From contig JANQSS010000184.1 of the NCBI GenBank assembly GCA_028279185.1, positions 62,001-126,000 on the forward strand: a stretch of DNA of 64,000 nucleotides, in the 5' to 3' direction. This stretch comes from Saprospiraceae bacterium. Lineage in GTDB: Bacteria; Bacteroidota; Bacteroidia; Chitinophagales; Saprospiraceae. Made by a program: the position numbers and the translations under genes. Below, in pieces: positions 44,892-53,997 of the stretch. The number at the start of each line of letters is the position of its first letter. Positions within the stretch are counted from its first letter, which is position 1. A model generated the notes under the pieces. That model worked only from the letters and a program-made list of their open reading frames with translations. It was not told where the DNA came from and ran no database searches.

Positions 44892-45420
44892 GGTTATCTT
44901 CATCCATGTACATCAGGCCCAGTAACCCTGTTTTCATAGGTAAGTATACTTTGTCATCAACAATACGAAAAGACCGCCTTCTTTTAGCATAAAATGAGTT
45001 TTGTTTCCCCTCATCCATAACCGTGATCCGGTATCCATATCGCTTCAACGAAATGCTATCAACAACACCCGAAATCACTTCCTTTCGTGGTTTTATTTCA
45101 ATGAGGTCATATGGTGTTTCTGTGGATTTTTTCTCGCCAAAATATCGATTAATCATACTCGTCAATATGGGAAAAATAATTAAACTCAAAATGAAAATTC
45201 CCATTCCAAGAATAAATTTTTCAAATAATGATCTTGCCCATTGCCTGGATTTGATAAAAATTATTGTTGCGCCAATAAGGCTTCCAATCCCGCCAATTGC
45301 GAATAACCGGGCCGGCCGGACCATATTACTGAAATAGCTAATCTCAATTGCGGTCATCCAAACGACAAGACCAAACAACAAAACGCTCAATAACACCTTT
45401 ACTATATCTTTATGCGTCAA
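44884..45420 (-). CDS. membrane protein of unknown function
   Basis: A 178-residue protein with three to four hydrophobic segments in the first ~95 residues (VLLSVLLFGLVVWMTAIEI, LFAIGGIGSLIGATIIFI, FILGMGIFILSLIIFPIL). A soluble domain of about 75 residues follows, with YDLIEIKPRKEVISGVVDSI and YGYRITVMDEGKQN. No family is recognised. It overlaps the ABC transporter gene by 4 bases and the next gene by 8, so it is part of one transcription unit. Confidence 0.68.
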   Translation of the reverse strand: MTHKDIVKVLLSVLLFGLVVWMTAIEISYFSNMVRPARLFAIGGIGSLIGATIIFIKSRQWARSLFEKFILGMGIFILSLIIFPILTSMINRYFGEKKSTETPYDLIEIKPRKEVISGVVDSISLKRYGYRITVMDEGKQNSFYAKRRRSFRIVDDKVYLPMKTGLLGLMYMDEDNHE

Positions 45421-47234
45421 CTGCTAATGATTTGTGAGGTATCTTTTGACCGTTGCAGAGCAACCAAATGAGAGTACATCCCGTTTTTATCAATCAATTC
45501 GTTGTGATTTCCTTGCTCCACCATTTTACCGTCATCGAGCACGAATATTTTATCGGCGTTTTGGATAGTCGAGAGTCTGTGTGCTATCACTATGGATGTT
45601 CTACCTTTCATTAAGTTGCTAAGCGCGTCTTGTACAAAACCCTCAGATTCGGAATCTAAATTTGAAGTGGCCTCATCCAAAATCAATAACAGAGGGTCGT
45701 TCAACAAAGCACGAGCAATGGCTAGCCTTTGACGCTGACCACCAGAAAGGCGCACACCCCGCTCTCCAATAATAGTTTGAAGCCCATCAGGAAAACGCTC
45801 TATAAATTCCATTGCATGGGCCTGTTCCGCCGCTGCTTTTATTTCCGCTTCTGTAGCATCGAGTCTGCCGTAGTGAATATTTTCGGCTATCGTACCAGAA
45901 AATAAAATAACTTCTTGTGGAACAAAGGCGAACAAACTTCTGTACTCAAGCATATCAATGGAAGATATTTCCTGATTATTAATTGTAATCGAACCCTCAT
46001 AGTTCGCATATAGACGAAGTAGTAGCTGTACAATTGTTGATTTACCAGCACCACTGGGTCCAACCAGGGCAACCGTTTCACCGCTATTGATTTTTAAACT
46101 CAGGTTTTTTAGCACAGGAATGTCAGTACGCGAGGGATATGAAAAATTCACATTTTTCAATTCAACACTTGCCTCCGCATATTTAATACGGTCTGGGGAA
46201 ACGCGATTAATAGTCAATTCAGAGTTGTCTTGCAATATTTCTCTTACACGTTCTGTTGCTCCCAAAGCTCCCAGTAATTCGGTATAAAATGTTCCCAAGC
46301 CAGCTATGGAGCCTCCGATAATCGCTGTGTAAGCGACGAACGATACAAGACCGCCGGCTGTGATATCTCCATTTTGAATCATGACGGCACCTTTCCAAAT
46401 TATGAGGAATAGTCCACCAAACAATACCGTAACAATAAAAGCCGAGAAGGCAGCTCTTCCTTTAGCAAAGCGAATCGACACATTGACTACCTTGTCCATT
46501 TTAGTGGAAAAACGTGTGGATTCTTTCCATTCATTTGTAAAAGCCTTGATTATTGGCATTGCTTGAAGCGAATCAGCGATTACATTATTCGATTCTGCCA
46601 GCACATCTTGTCTTTCCTTGGATAATTTACGAATAAAACGGCCGAAGAACATGGCACCGATTACTATAACGGGGAAAGTCAGCAGCATAATGTAGGCCAG
46701 ATTCGGAGTGGATATTATGAGGAATATGATGCCCGTGACCAAGACGATAATTTGCCTCAAAAATTCGGCTAAAGCCACGGAGAACGCACTGTACAACTTT
46801 TCTACATCACCGGTCACTCTACTGATAACCTCTCCACTTTTGTTCCCCTCAAAAAAAAAGATTGGAAGAGTTAACAGTTTATCGAACAAATCCTTACGCA
46901 AGCCTGCCAGGCCTCGTTCTGATACTTGTGCAAATGAAATCACGCGTAAATACGAAATGACACCCTGCAATACAAAAAGAACAACTAAGAGAATGGCGCC
47001 ATCGCGCAGTTTTAAATCAAAATTCGATTCCCCTTGAGCTATATCGATTAATTCACCTGCTAGCATGGGAAACACCATGAATAACAGACTACCCAGAAAC
47101 AGTAATATCATTCCACCGATGAAATACCATCTATAGGGCTTAATGTATTGGAATACGTAAACTGCATTGGACAGCGACTCTTTGTTAAGCTTTCCAAGCA
47201 AGTCTTTATCTACTGGTTGGCGTCTTCTACTCAT
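45417..47234 (-). CDS. ABC exporter with fused membrane and ATPase domains (MsbA/multidrug type)
   Basis: A 605-residue half-transporter that works as a dimer. The ATG at 47234 (SRRRQPVDKDLLGKLNKESL) is preferred over the in-frame start at 47324, whose extension would overlap the tRNA-Arg gene. Six membrane helices lie in about residues 35-320. The ATPase domain has Walker A GPSGAGKST, the signature LSGGQRQRLAIARALL, Walker B LLILDEATS and the switch His in IVIAHRLS. Members export lipids, drugs or peptides; the substrate is not readable. It heads the six-gene minus-strand chain that includes murB. Confidence 0.92.
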   Translation of the reverse strand: MSRRRQPVDKDLLGKLNKESLSNAVYVFQYIKPYRWYFIGGMILLFLGSLLFMVFPMLAGELIDIAQGESNFDLKLRDGAILLVVLFVLQGVISYLRVISFAQVSERGLAGLRKDLFDKLLTLPIFFFEGNKSGEVISRVTGDVEKLYSAFSVALAEFLRQIIVLVTGIIFLIISTPNLAYIMLLTFPVIVIGAMFFGRFIRKLSKERQDVLAESNNVIADSLQAMPIIKAFTNEWKESTRFSTKMDKVVNVSIRFAKGRAAFSAFIVTVLFGGLFLIIWKGAVMIQNGDITAGGLVSFVAYTAIIGGSIAGLGTFYTELLGALGATERVREILQDNSELTINRVSPDRIKYAEASVELKNVNFSYPSRTDIPVLKNLSLKINSGETVALVGPSGAGKSTIVQLLLRLYANYEGSITINNQEISSIDMLEYRSLFAFVPQEVILFSGTIAENIHYGRLDATEAEIKAAAEQAHAMEFIERFPDGLQTIIGERGVRLSGGQRQRLAIARALLNDPLLLILDEATSNLDSESEGFVQDALSNLMKGRTSIVIAHRLSTIQNADKIFVLDDGKMVEQGNHNELIDKNGMYSHLVALQRSKDTSQIISS

Positions 47235-47275
47235 GTCTTTCTTATCGAGGTGTAAAGAAAATAAAAGGAGAGCAC

Positions 47276-47283
47276 TATATTTG
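47276..47283 (+). promoter_or_regulatory. candidate -7 box (TATATTTG) for tRNA-Arg
   Basis: A TAnnTTTG match 27 bases before the tRNA. It lies within the divergent gap to the ABC transporter gene. Confidence 0.45.
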
Positions 47284-47309
47284 CATGCTGCATAGCAGAA
47301 CGCAAAATT

Positions 47310-47383
47310 GGCCGCGTAGTTCAACTGGATAGAATATCAGATTTCGGCTCTGAGGGTTGGGGGTTCGAATCCTCCCGCGGTCA
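47310..47383 (+). tRNA. tRNA-Arg (anticodon TCG)
   Basis: A 74-base tRNA. The acceptor stem GGCCGCG pairs with CGCGGTC (one G-U). The anticodon stem TCAGA/TCTGA encloses loop TTTCGGC (anticodon UCG, codon CGA). The T arm is GGGGG/CCTCC around TTCGAAT. CCA is not encoded. A strong terminator follows. Confidence 0.93.
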
Positions 47384-47420
47384 CAAGTATATCGAAAAAC
47401 ACGGGTACCATGCTGGTTAA

Positions 47421-47454
47421 AACAGAGACGCAAGCTTGCGTCTCTGTTTTTTTT
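47421..47454 (+). terminator. intrinsic terminator after tRNA-Arg
   Basis: A perfect inverted repeat of 14 bases per arm (47421-47434 and 47435-47448), centred on CAAGCTTG, runs into T residues up to 47454. It lies 37 bases after the tRNA. Confidence 0.9.
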
Positions 47455-47805
47455 ATTAAGCTACTGAGGGTAGTTAGGGTGATGTTTGATTTGAAATGTG
47501 GACCTAATAGAGCGTTGAAGTCAATCTCCTTTAGTTGCTAATTGCCTACCTAAAAAAATACAATGAAAGTGGGGTCCATAAATGCGGAGGGTGAAAGAGT
47601 ACATCTACTCATTTCATATATGTAGTCTCATATAACTGGGAGCGCAAAAGCCGAATGGATAAAATTTTCGACCGCTTGCTCGAAATTTGTTTACAAATAG
47701 TAAATAATCACACTTTCTTATACAGTGGCAGTTTCTTCGGTACTCAGGGCAACTCGCCTGCTGTTTACCGTAGCCCGTATTATTCTTTAAACCTAAAACT
47801 TCCCA
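47455..47805. other. intergenic leader region of the surface-protein island
   Basis: About 350 bases with no supported gene. It begins the surface-protein island. The part at 47690-47735 contains GTTTACAA followed by TATACA, similar in wording to the promoter shared by two fibre genes, but the spacing is 22 instead of 18, so a promoter call is weak. Confidence 0.4.
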
Positions 47806-49245
47806 ATGAAAAGAAATCTACTCTTTGTTGGCATGCTTCTGATTCTCAACCTGTGTCTGCTTCAAGCTCAGAATGATGAAGTCGCATTTAATTATCCGAC
47901 AACATTTAATCCAAAGACCGGCGACTACCTCAAATACTACCAAGATCGTGCGAATATTTTCACCAACATTACCCCGGTTGATTTGAGCTTAGAACAAATT
48001 CTATTTGAAGATCAATTTCAAATCAGGTCGCCATTGCTAAATGCGAATATTTCAAAGCGAGAACGATTACTACGCAAAAATGGTGTGATGTCATTCTTTG
48101 GCACAGTAGACGGATTTCCGGAGTCGTCGGTTCAGCTTACACAGCATGATGGATTCATCCATGCTTATATATCGATAGGATCTGATCTATTTCGCCTTGA
48201 AACATTGGATGGTCAAAACTATATTTTTAAAGTCGATCAAAATCACGTTGATCAAGAAGCATGTTTTGACATTCCCGATAACGGAGCTACCCCAATTGAT
48301 GGTCACGAGGCCCATGACCACGACAATGCACGCATAAATTACACTTGTAAAATTCGTGTACTCGTAATGTATACGACAGCGTACGACAATGCAACAGCTG
48401 ATCCGCGTGGAAGCATTCAAGGCTACATGGACTATACAAATGACGCAAATAATCTAAGTGGTGTCTTCGTCGATATGGAATTGTGCTACATTGAAAAAAC
48501 TGCTTATACTGAAACGAATAGTCAAGCAACCGACCGAAACAGGTTTCGAGACAACGGAGATGGATTTATGGACGAAGTCCATAGCTTACGATTTATTTAC
48601 GAAGCGGACATGTGTCATTTGATGACAAATAAAGCGGGCCACACCGGCATTGCCTACGTGATTGATGCCGATAATTCCGCTGACGCCTTTTGTCTCACGA
48701 ATAAGGGAAATGCGGAGTCGGTATTTACATTTGCACATGAGATGGGGCACTTAATGGGCTGCCGCCATGATCCTTATGTCGATCCTAACATCTTCCCATA
48801 TTTATACGGGCATGGTTTCATTCATATGGATGCCGGTGCCAATAATTTTCGAACCTTAATGGCCTATGGAACACAGTGTTCGGACAACGGCCAATCGTGT
48901 AGTCGTGTGCTCAGATGGTCCAATCCATCCGTCTCATACAATGGCGTGGCCACCGGTACAGCTATTTTAAACGACAACGAACGTGTATGGGACGTCGAAT
49001 ACGATGAAGTATGGGGATTCAACCAGGCTGACCTATCCGAAATCATTGATAATGTTGATGTCGATCAAGCCGACTATGGCTACGTTACCGCACAAGATTT
49101 TATTCGAACCAATGGCAATGTTACCATTGAGGGAAGTGATTTTGATATGGTTGCCGGCGATTACATTGAATTGGGTAAGGGATTCCGTTTGGAGCAAGGA
49201 ACCCGACTCTATATGGATACGCAAAACGTCGGCACCTGCGACTAG
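47806..49245 (+). CDS. secreted reprolysin-like zinc metalloprotease
   Basis: A 479-residue exported protease. Residues 1-21 form the signal peptide (KRNLLFVGMLLILNLCLLQAQ). A propeptide-like part covers about 22-180 (FFGTVDGFPESSVQLTQHDGFIHAYI). The catalytic domain (about 185-415) carries HEMGHLMGCRHD with the first His at residue 311, the HExxHxxGxxHD zinc motif, and a Met-turn-like FRTLMAYG downstream. The last ~60 residues (IEGSDFDMVAGDYIELGKGFRLEQG, ending in a Cys) resemble the small C-terminal domain that databases call the 3-coathanger stack, in place of a classic T9SS type A domain. It lies 64 bases before the first fibre gene without a terminator between, so they may share a transcript; processing of surface proteins is a possible job. 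Confidence 0.88.
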   Translation: MKRNLLFVGMLLILNLCLLQAQNDEVAFNYPTTFNPKTGDYLKYYQDRANIFTNITPVDLSLEQILFEDQFQIRSPLLNANISKRERLLRKNGVMSFFGTVDGFPESSVQLTQHDGFIHAYISIGSDLFRLETLDGQNYIFKVDQNHVDQEACFDIPDNGATPIDGHEAHDHDNARINYTCKIRVLVMYTTAYDNATADPRGSIQGYMDYTNDANNLSGVFVDMELCYIEKTAYTETNSQATDRNRFRDNGDGFMDEVHSLRFIYEADMCHLMTNKAGHTGIAYVIDADNSADAFCLTNKGNAESVFTFAHEMGHLMGCRHDPYVDPNIFPYLYGHGFIHMDAGANNFRTLMAYGTQCSDNGQSCSRVLRWSNPSVSYNGVATGTAILNDNERVWDVEYDEVWGFNQADLSEIIDNVDVDQADYGYVTAQDFIRTNGNVTIEGSDFDMVAGDYIELGKGFRLEQGTRLYMDTQNVGTCD

Positions 49246-49309
49246 GACTACTTATCCAAACAAACCCTAATTAAATAAAATAACCTTCGGGCAATTAAAT
49301 ATAATAATT

Positions 49310-51295
49310 ATGAAAAATATTTACATCATACTCACAGCAATTTTATTTTCATCAACCATTTATTATTCAACCGCACAGGTTACAGTGAATGCTGATGGAA
49401 AATTATCAATTGCTACTACAACAAATAACGATAATAACCTATCATTAAATCAAGGTGGGCAACTCTATGACATTGATGTGCAGAGTGGCGATATGACATT
49501 CAGACCAAATGGTAGCACTTCGGACGGCACCTATGCAATGAAATTAACGGATAATATCGGATTTCCAGTAGAATTTTATGGAAAAGCGAATCTCGGTGTA
49601 GAACAAACCGGAATTATTTTAGAAGCAGACGGATCAGAAGCGTTGTGGTATACAACAGATCACTACAGTTGGGGATTTGGAAAAAACTGGAATTACTTTG
49701 CCGATGAAATACTGATTGGAAACGGCGGAGCAAGTGGTTTTACACCTCTTAATTCTGATGGGCTTTCAATAGATGCCAACAAGGATATACGGATGGAAGG
49801 AACGGGCTCAAAATATATTCGATTCACCGAATCCGGAGCTCAAAAAGCTTACGTTGGTCATACTGGAACGAATATGTTTGTGCGCAACAGTGAAACCAAT
49901 GGTGATTTAATATTGGATGGAAAATCCGACCTGCTGTTGCAATCAAATAGCGCTACACATGTTATTGTCCAGGAAGATGGACAGGTGGGCATCGGTACAA
50001 TAAACCCGACAGAGAAAGTACAAGTCGATGTCGGCAGTAGCGGAGGCGTTCTGGTGGAGGCCTCTAATTATCCTTATGTGCGGCTTAAATCAAATGGATC
50101 GTCGGAGGACATGACATTTAACTTTATGGAAGGAAGTCAATATGTGGCTAATATCGGATGGGAAGGAAATGACAATTTCCTATACTTAAACGCGCATACC
50201 GCAAATACAGCAGAAGAACAACTCGTATTGGCAACAAATGGTAGAATTGGCGTCGGTCATTCGGCGCCCCTGTCTGATTTTCATATTAAAGATGAAGGCG
50301 AAGTTGCTGGAATTATTGTTGAACGAGCTGATCAAAATAATTACGTAAATCTGCTCTCAGGATCTACGGGTAACTCCTTTTATTTTGCTCAAGCCAAACG
50401 ATTTAGTGTCGTGCCTTCAGCGTCCATTACATCGACTTCACCCGATGTTGACAACTCTCTTTTTATGTATGGTCCAAACTGGTCAAATGCGAATCAGCAA
50501 GGAAACATGGGAATAGGTCGAGATGCTCCAGTAGAAAAATTAGACGTTAATGGTTGTGTACGAGCGAATTGCTATATCACCGTATCTGATAGACGATTAA
50601 AATCAGATATTGATGCATATGGCTACGGTCTTGAACAGGTAATGAAACTTGAACCTGTGTCATATAAGTACAACGGTCGAGCTGGAACTGCGGACGGTGC
50701 CGAACATGTCGGTCTCATAGCACAAGAACTGCAAAAAATAGCTCCTGAATTAGTGGAAGAATTTACGCATGTTAAATATGAATATGATGAAGACGGCACA
50801 CAACGTGAGGTTGGTGAAGAAACATACTTTCAGGTTCGTGATTCAGAAATAAAATTCATGCTCATAAATTCCATAAAGGAAATAGCCGCTGAAAATAACT
50901 CGCTCAAAAAAGAAGTGGCAGAGTTAAAGGCTATTATGGCCGACATTCAATCAAAATTAAATTCGAATCAAGAAGTAGTCGTGCAAGATGTAAAATTTAA
51001 TAAAAAGGCTGTAGCCATAAACGGAGAAATCGAGGCTGCATTACTATCACAAAATAATCCAAATCCCTTTTCCGATTTCACAACCATACCCTATTTTATT
51101 CCTGAAGGAAGTATGGATGCTTCAATCCAAATTTTTTCCACCGATGGAAAGCTCCTAAAGACGGTTCAAATTAAAGAACAAGGCGCCGGCCAGCTTAATT
51201 TGTCTGCGCACAACCTCCCGTCAGGATCTTATGTTTACAGATTGATGATAGATAGTGGTGTTGTAGAAACAAAAACAATGATTTTATCGAAATAA
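49310..51295 (+). CDS. fibre protein 1: S74 intramolecular-chaperone domain plus T9SS sorting domain
   Basis: A 661-residue surface or secreted fibre, first of the paralogous set. Residues 1-22 are the signal peptide. A long strand-rich region (about 25-400) carries fibre turns of the type GIGTxxPxxKxxV and modules shared with the paralogues (GSKYIRFTESGAQKAYVGH; PLSDFHIKDEGEVAG; NLLSGSTGNSFYFA). The peptidase S74 domain starts near residue 426 with SDRRLKSDI, where Ser426-Asp427 and Lys431 match the self-cleavage residues of phage endosialidase tail spikes. It continues through VGLIAQELQKIAPELVEE to VRDSEIKFMLINSIKE. A coiled coil follows at about 524-555, and a T9SS type A domain ends the protein (NNPNPFSDFTTIPYFIPEG to KTMILSK). 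S74 domains assemble trimers, so trimeric fibres are expected. Confidence 0.88.
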   Translation: MKNIYIILTAILFSSTIYYSTAQVTVNADGKLSIATTTNNDNNLSLNQGGQLYDIDVQSGDMTFRPNGSTSDGTYAMKLTDNIGFPVEFYGKANLGVEQTGIILEADGSEALWYTTDHYSWGFGKNWNYFADEILIGNGGASGFTPLNSDGLSIDANKDIRMEGTGSKYIRFTESGAQKAYVGHTGTNMFVRNSETNGDLILDGKSDLLLQSNSATHVIVQEDGQVGIGTINPTEKVQVDVGSSGGVLVEASNYPYVRLKSNGSSEDMTFNFMEGSQYVANIGWEGNDNFLYLNAHTANTAEEQLVLATNGRIGVGHSAPLSDFHIKDEGEVAGIIVERADQNNYVNLLSGSTGNSFYFAQAKRFSVVPSASITSTSPDVDNSLFMYGPNWSNANQQGNMGIGRDAPVEKLDVNGCVRANCYITVSDRRLKSDIDAYGYGLEQVMKLEPVSYKYNGRAGTADGAEHVGLIAQELQKIAPELVEEFTHVKYEYDEDGTQREVGEETYFQVRDSEIKFMLINSIKEIAAENNSLKKEVAELKAIMADIQSKLNSNQEVVVQDVKFNKKAVAINGEIEAALLSQNNPNPFSDFTTIPYFIPEGSMDASIQIFSTDGKLLKTVQIKEQGAGQLNLSAHNLPSGSYVYRLMIDSGVVETKTMILSK

Positions 51296-51315
51296 TATAG
51301 AGCAATTACGTATGA

Positions 51316-51350
51316 AATGGGCTTTGTGATCAATTACAAAGCCCATTTTT
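51316..51350 (+). terminator. intrinsic terminator after fibre gene 1
   Basis: A perfect 12-base-pair stem (51316-51327 with 51336-51347), loop GATCAATT, then T residues. It starts 20 bases after the stop codon. Confidence 0.9.
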
Positions 51351-51525
51351 ATTTCTATGAAAAACTAAATACTCACTATAAATATTTATTTATAAGTATA
51401 ATCTAGTAAAATTTTACTTATTACTCTAAAAAATGTAACTATTTATTTTTTTATGTTTTCTTTTTTAAATATTTAACACGTTATTAATGAAGTCATTTAT
51501 TTATTAATTTAAATTTTTACTAATC

Positions 51526-53601
51526 ATGAAAAAGATTACAAGTTTTATTTTGTTCTTTACATGTTTAGTCCTTTGCACAACGATGGAAGCACAAAATGTA
51601 ACCATCACCAATGGTTTTCCTTATTTAATAGTCAATAATACGGGAGCCGATGATCACGGCGGTATCATTTGGAGAAATGATGGCGCCAACTATGGATTCA
51701 CTTTACTTGAAATGACCAATAACAAGATGCAATATCAGTTGGGAGGCAGCTATCAGATCAACGGATCTACGAATGCTTTCTCAATCGACCTTGATCGCCC
51801 ATTCGTAACCTCTGCAATAGATGGGTATGTTACAATTGGTCCAGAGGGAGGTTCTCGCCTTACTATGGATAACAATGAATTGCAAGCTAAAAATGGAGGT
51901 ACCACATCGACATTGTATTTAAATTTCTGGGGTGGGGAAACTGCAATAGGAACCGGTAACAATGTTGGAGACATCCGAATTGGTTCCGGTAACGACATTT
52001 TTGTCGATAATTCCACAGGAAATGTGGGATTTGGGACGTCAGCTCCAAATGAAGAAGTTGATATCGTGGCAGGTGACATTGGAATGGACTCCGGGCACTA
52101 TATCCGATGGAAAAACGGAACAACGCAAGATGGTTGGGTTGGCTACAGCGGAGCTGACATGTGGATCGAAGTGAATGAAGCCGGGGGCGACATCCATCTT
52201 GATGCGGAAGACGACCTCGAGTTTCAAACCAATGATATCCGCAGAATGACGATTACTGAAACCGGACTTGTCGGTATTGGCTCATCTATTCCGAATGACT
52301 TACTCACCGTCGCAGGTGGCGATCTGGGTATCGAAAGTAATCGAGATTTGAGTTTCTATTCTGGGACTGGTGCAGGGGCAACCTTGCAGTATCAGTTCCA
52401 AACCAGCGGTTCAGGCATCGAATTAGATTGTGCCGCAGGAAATTTCAGTGTGGGTCTTGATGCATCCGGAACTGGCGACATCTATTTCAATACTGAAGAT
52501 GGTAACCGAAAAATGACGCTAACCGAAATCGGCCGACTCGGTTTGGGCACTAGCGCACCTCTCAGTGACATGCACATTCAAGATGCAGGTGAAGTTGCAG
52601 GATTAATAATCGAACGAAGCGATCAAAACAACTACATGAACCTGCTTTCCGGTTCCACAGGTAATTCCTTTTATTTCGCGGAAGCCAAGCGATTTTCTAT
52701 TGTTCCTTCAAGTAATATTACCTCTACAAGCCCTAACAACAATAATTCATTGTTTATGTATGGTCCGGATTGGTCTGTGGCAGCTCAACGAGGAAATACA
52801 GGCCTAGGTCGTGTTTCTCCAGTTGAAAAATTAGATGTTAACGGTTGCGTACGCGCTAATTGTTATATAACTGTGTCAGACAGAAGATTAAAATCTGATA
52901 TAAATGCATTTGAATATGGGCTGGAGGAAGTCAAAAAACTGGATCCGGTATCATATACATACAACGGACGCGGAGGTACAACTGATGGCGTTGAAAATAT
53001 AGGCCTCATCGCACAAGAATTACAGGCAGTAGCCCCAGAATTGGTAGAAGAATATACACATGTTCTTTATGAATTTGATGAAGATGGAACACAACGCTAC
53101 GTTGGAGAAGAAACATATTTACAAGTTCGCGATTCAGAAATTAAATTCATGTTGATGAATTCAATCAAGGAATTAGCTAAGGAAAACGAAGATTTGAAAT
53201 CCGAAAACTTAGAAATTAATGAAAAACTTGATGCATTAACCGAAGCATTCGAAGAACTTAAAGCTGAATTGAAAGGAAGTGTTTCGACGAATAATTCAAA
53301 GAAATCTTCGCCTCAAAATGTATCAATCGATATGGAGGAAGAAGCCACGTTGGCGCAAAATAGGCCAAATCCCTTCAATGAGAACACGGTTATTTCGTAC
53401 TACATCCCTCAGGGAGAAACAGGAGCTCACATCAACTTTTTCAGTACGACGGGAAAACTGCTTAAGACTGTTCGAATCGAAGAAACTGGAAACGGCCAGC
53501 TTAATTTACATGCCAATGGCATCTCGCCAGGAACATATATGTATCAACTGGTTACCGACGGCGGGATCGTTGGAAGCAAAACAATGATGCTTATGAAATA
53601 A
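51526..53601 (+). CDS. fibre protein 2: S74 domain plus T9SS sorting domain
   Basis: A 691-residue paralogue. Signal peptide residues 1-23 (KKITSFILFFTCLVLCTTMEAQ). The N-terminal fibre region shares the TSTLYLNFWGGETAIGTGNN, DLSFYSGTG and VGLDASGTGDIYFNTEDGN modules with fibre 4 and one GWVGYSGADMW module with fibres 1 and 3. The conserved pre-S74 module is PLSDMHIQDAGEVAG to GPDWS. The S74 domain begins with SDRRLKSDI at Ser451, and KLDVNGCVRANCYITV just before it is nearly identical to fibre 1 and different from fibres 3 and 4. A coiled coil lies at about 550-585. The T9SS domain begins NRPNPFNENTVISYYIPQGE. Own terminator, so probably a single-gene transcript. Confidence 0.88.
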   Translation: MKKITSFILFFTCLVLCTTMEAQNVTITNGFPYLIVNNTGADDHGGIIWRNDGANYGFTLLEMTNNKMQYQLGGSYQINGSTNAFSIDLDRPFVTSAIDGYVTIGPEGGSRLTMDNNELQAKNGGTTSTLYLNFWGGETAIGTGNNVGDIRIGSGNDIFVDNSTGNVGFGTSAPNEEVDIVAGDIGMDSGHYIRWKNGTTQDGWVGYSGADMWIEVNEAGGDIHLDAEDDLEFQTNDIRRMTITETGLVGIGSSIPNDLLTVAGGDLGIESNRDLSFYSGTGAGATLQYQFQTSGSGIELDCAAGNFSVGLDASGTGDIYFNTEDGNRKMTLTEIGRLGLGTSAPLSDMHIQDAGEVAGLIIERSDQNNYMNLLSGSTGNSFYFAEAKRFSIVPSSNITSTSPNNNNSLFMYGPDWSVAAQRGNTGLGRVSPVEKLDVNGCVRANCYITVSDRRLKSDINAFEYGLEEVKKLDPVSYTYNGRGGTTDGVENIGLIAQELQAVAPELVEEYTHVLYEFDEDGTQRYVGEETYLQVRDSEIKFMLMNSIKELAKENEDLKSENLEINEKLDALTEAFEELKAELKGSVSTNNSKKSSPQNVSIDMEEEATLAQNRPNPFNENTVISYYIPQGETGAHINFFSTTGKLLKTVRIEETGNGQLNLHANGISPGTYMYQLVTDGGIVGSKTMMLMK

Positions 53602-53628
53602 GCGGAAAATTTTATCTATTCACTTGAA

Positions 53629-53670
53629 ATACCGAAGGCGCGGTACTATAGTACTGCGCCTTCGGTATTT
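53629..53670 (+). terminator. intrinsic terminator after fibre gene 2
   Basis: A long hairpin: ACCGAAGGCG... pairs with ...CGCCTTCGGT between 53629 and 53668 around a GTACTATAGTAC core, with one G-T pair, followed by T-rich sequence. Confidence 0.88.
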
Positions 53671-53929
53671 TATACCCGCCGAAGTTTTGTTAAATGACCC
53701 ATGAATATTATCCGATCAATACACCTCAAAATTAAGTTCATCGTAAAAACAGCTGATCTGCAACAGCTTTGTCAACTGGACATAGAATGACGACAGCGAG
53801 ATATCCGCTCAGCATAAATTTCACACAACTTTGGATTTGAGCATATGCTTTCTAGATTGCCATTCGATTTCCAATTTCATCCGATTAAAGTTGACCGCAT
53901 GATTTTCAAAAACTAAAGTCTGGTTGGTT
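53671..53929. other. intergenic region upstream of fibre gene 3
   Basis: About 260 bases of AT-rich sequence between the terminator and the conserved promoter. No gene, RNA or repeat is supported in it. Confidence 0.4.
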
Positions 53930-53961
53930 GTTTACCAAGTCCGTCAGGTACACACTATACT
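53930..53961 (+). promoter_or_regulatory. promoter of fibre gene 3 (GTTTACCA-N18-TATACT)
   Basis: GTTTACCA at 53930-53937 and TATACT at 53956-53961 are separated by 18 bases. Fibre gene 4 has the same two boxes at the same spacing, while the 18 bases between them differ, which marks the boxes as functional. A conserved leader TAAGCCTATTTTTTAACAAA follows at 53966 in both genes. Confidence 0.7.
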
Positions 53962-53997
53962 CGTATAAGCCTATTTTTTAACAAATTTTTAACCGAA

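Noticed and set aside
47655-47876. 73-codon plus-strand frame before the metalloprotease
   Set aside because: It overlaps the signal-peptide region of the metalloprotease in another frame and lacks any motif.
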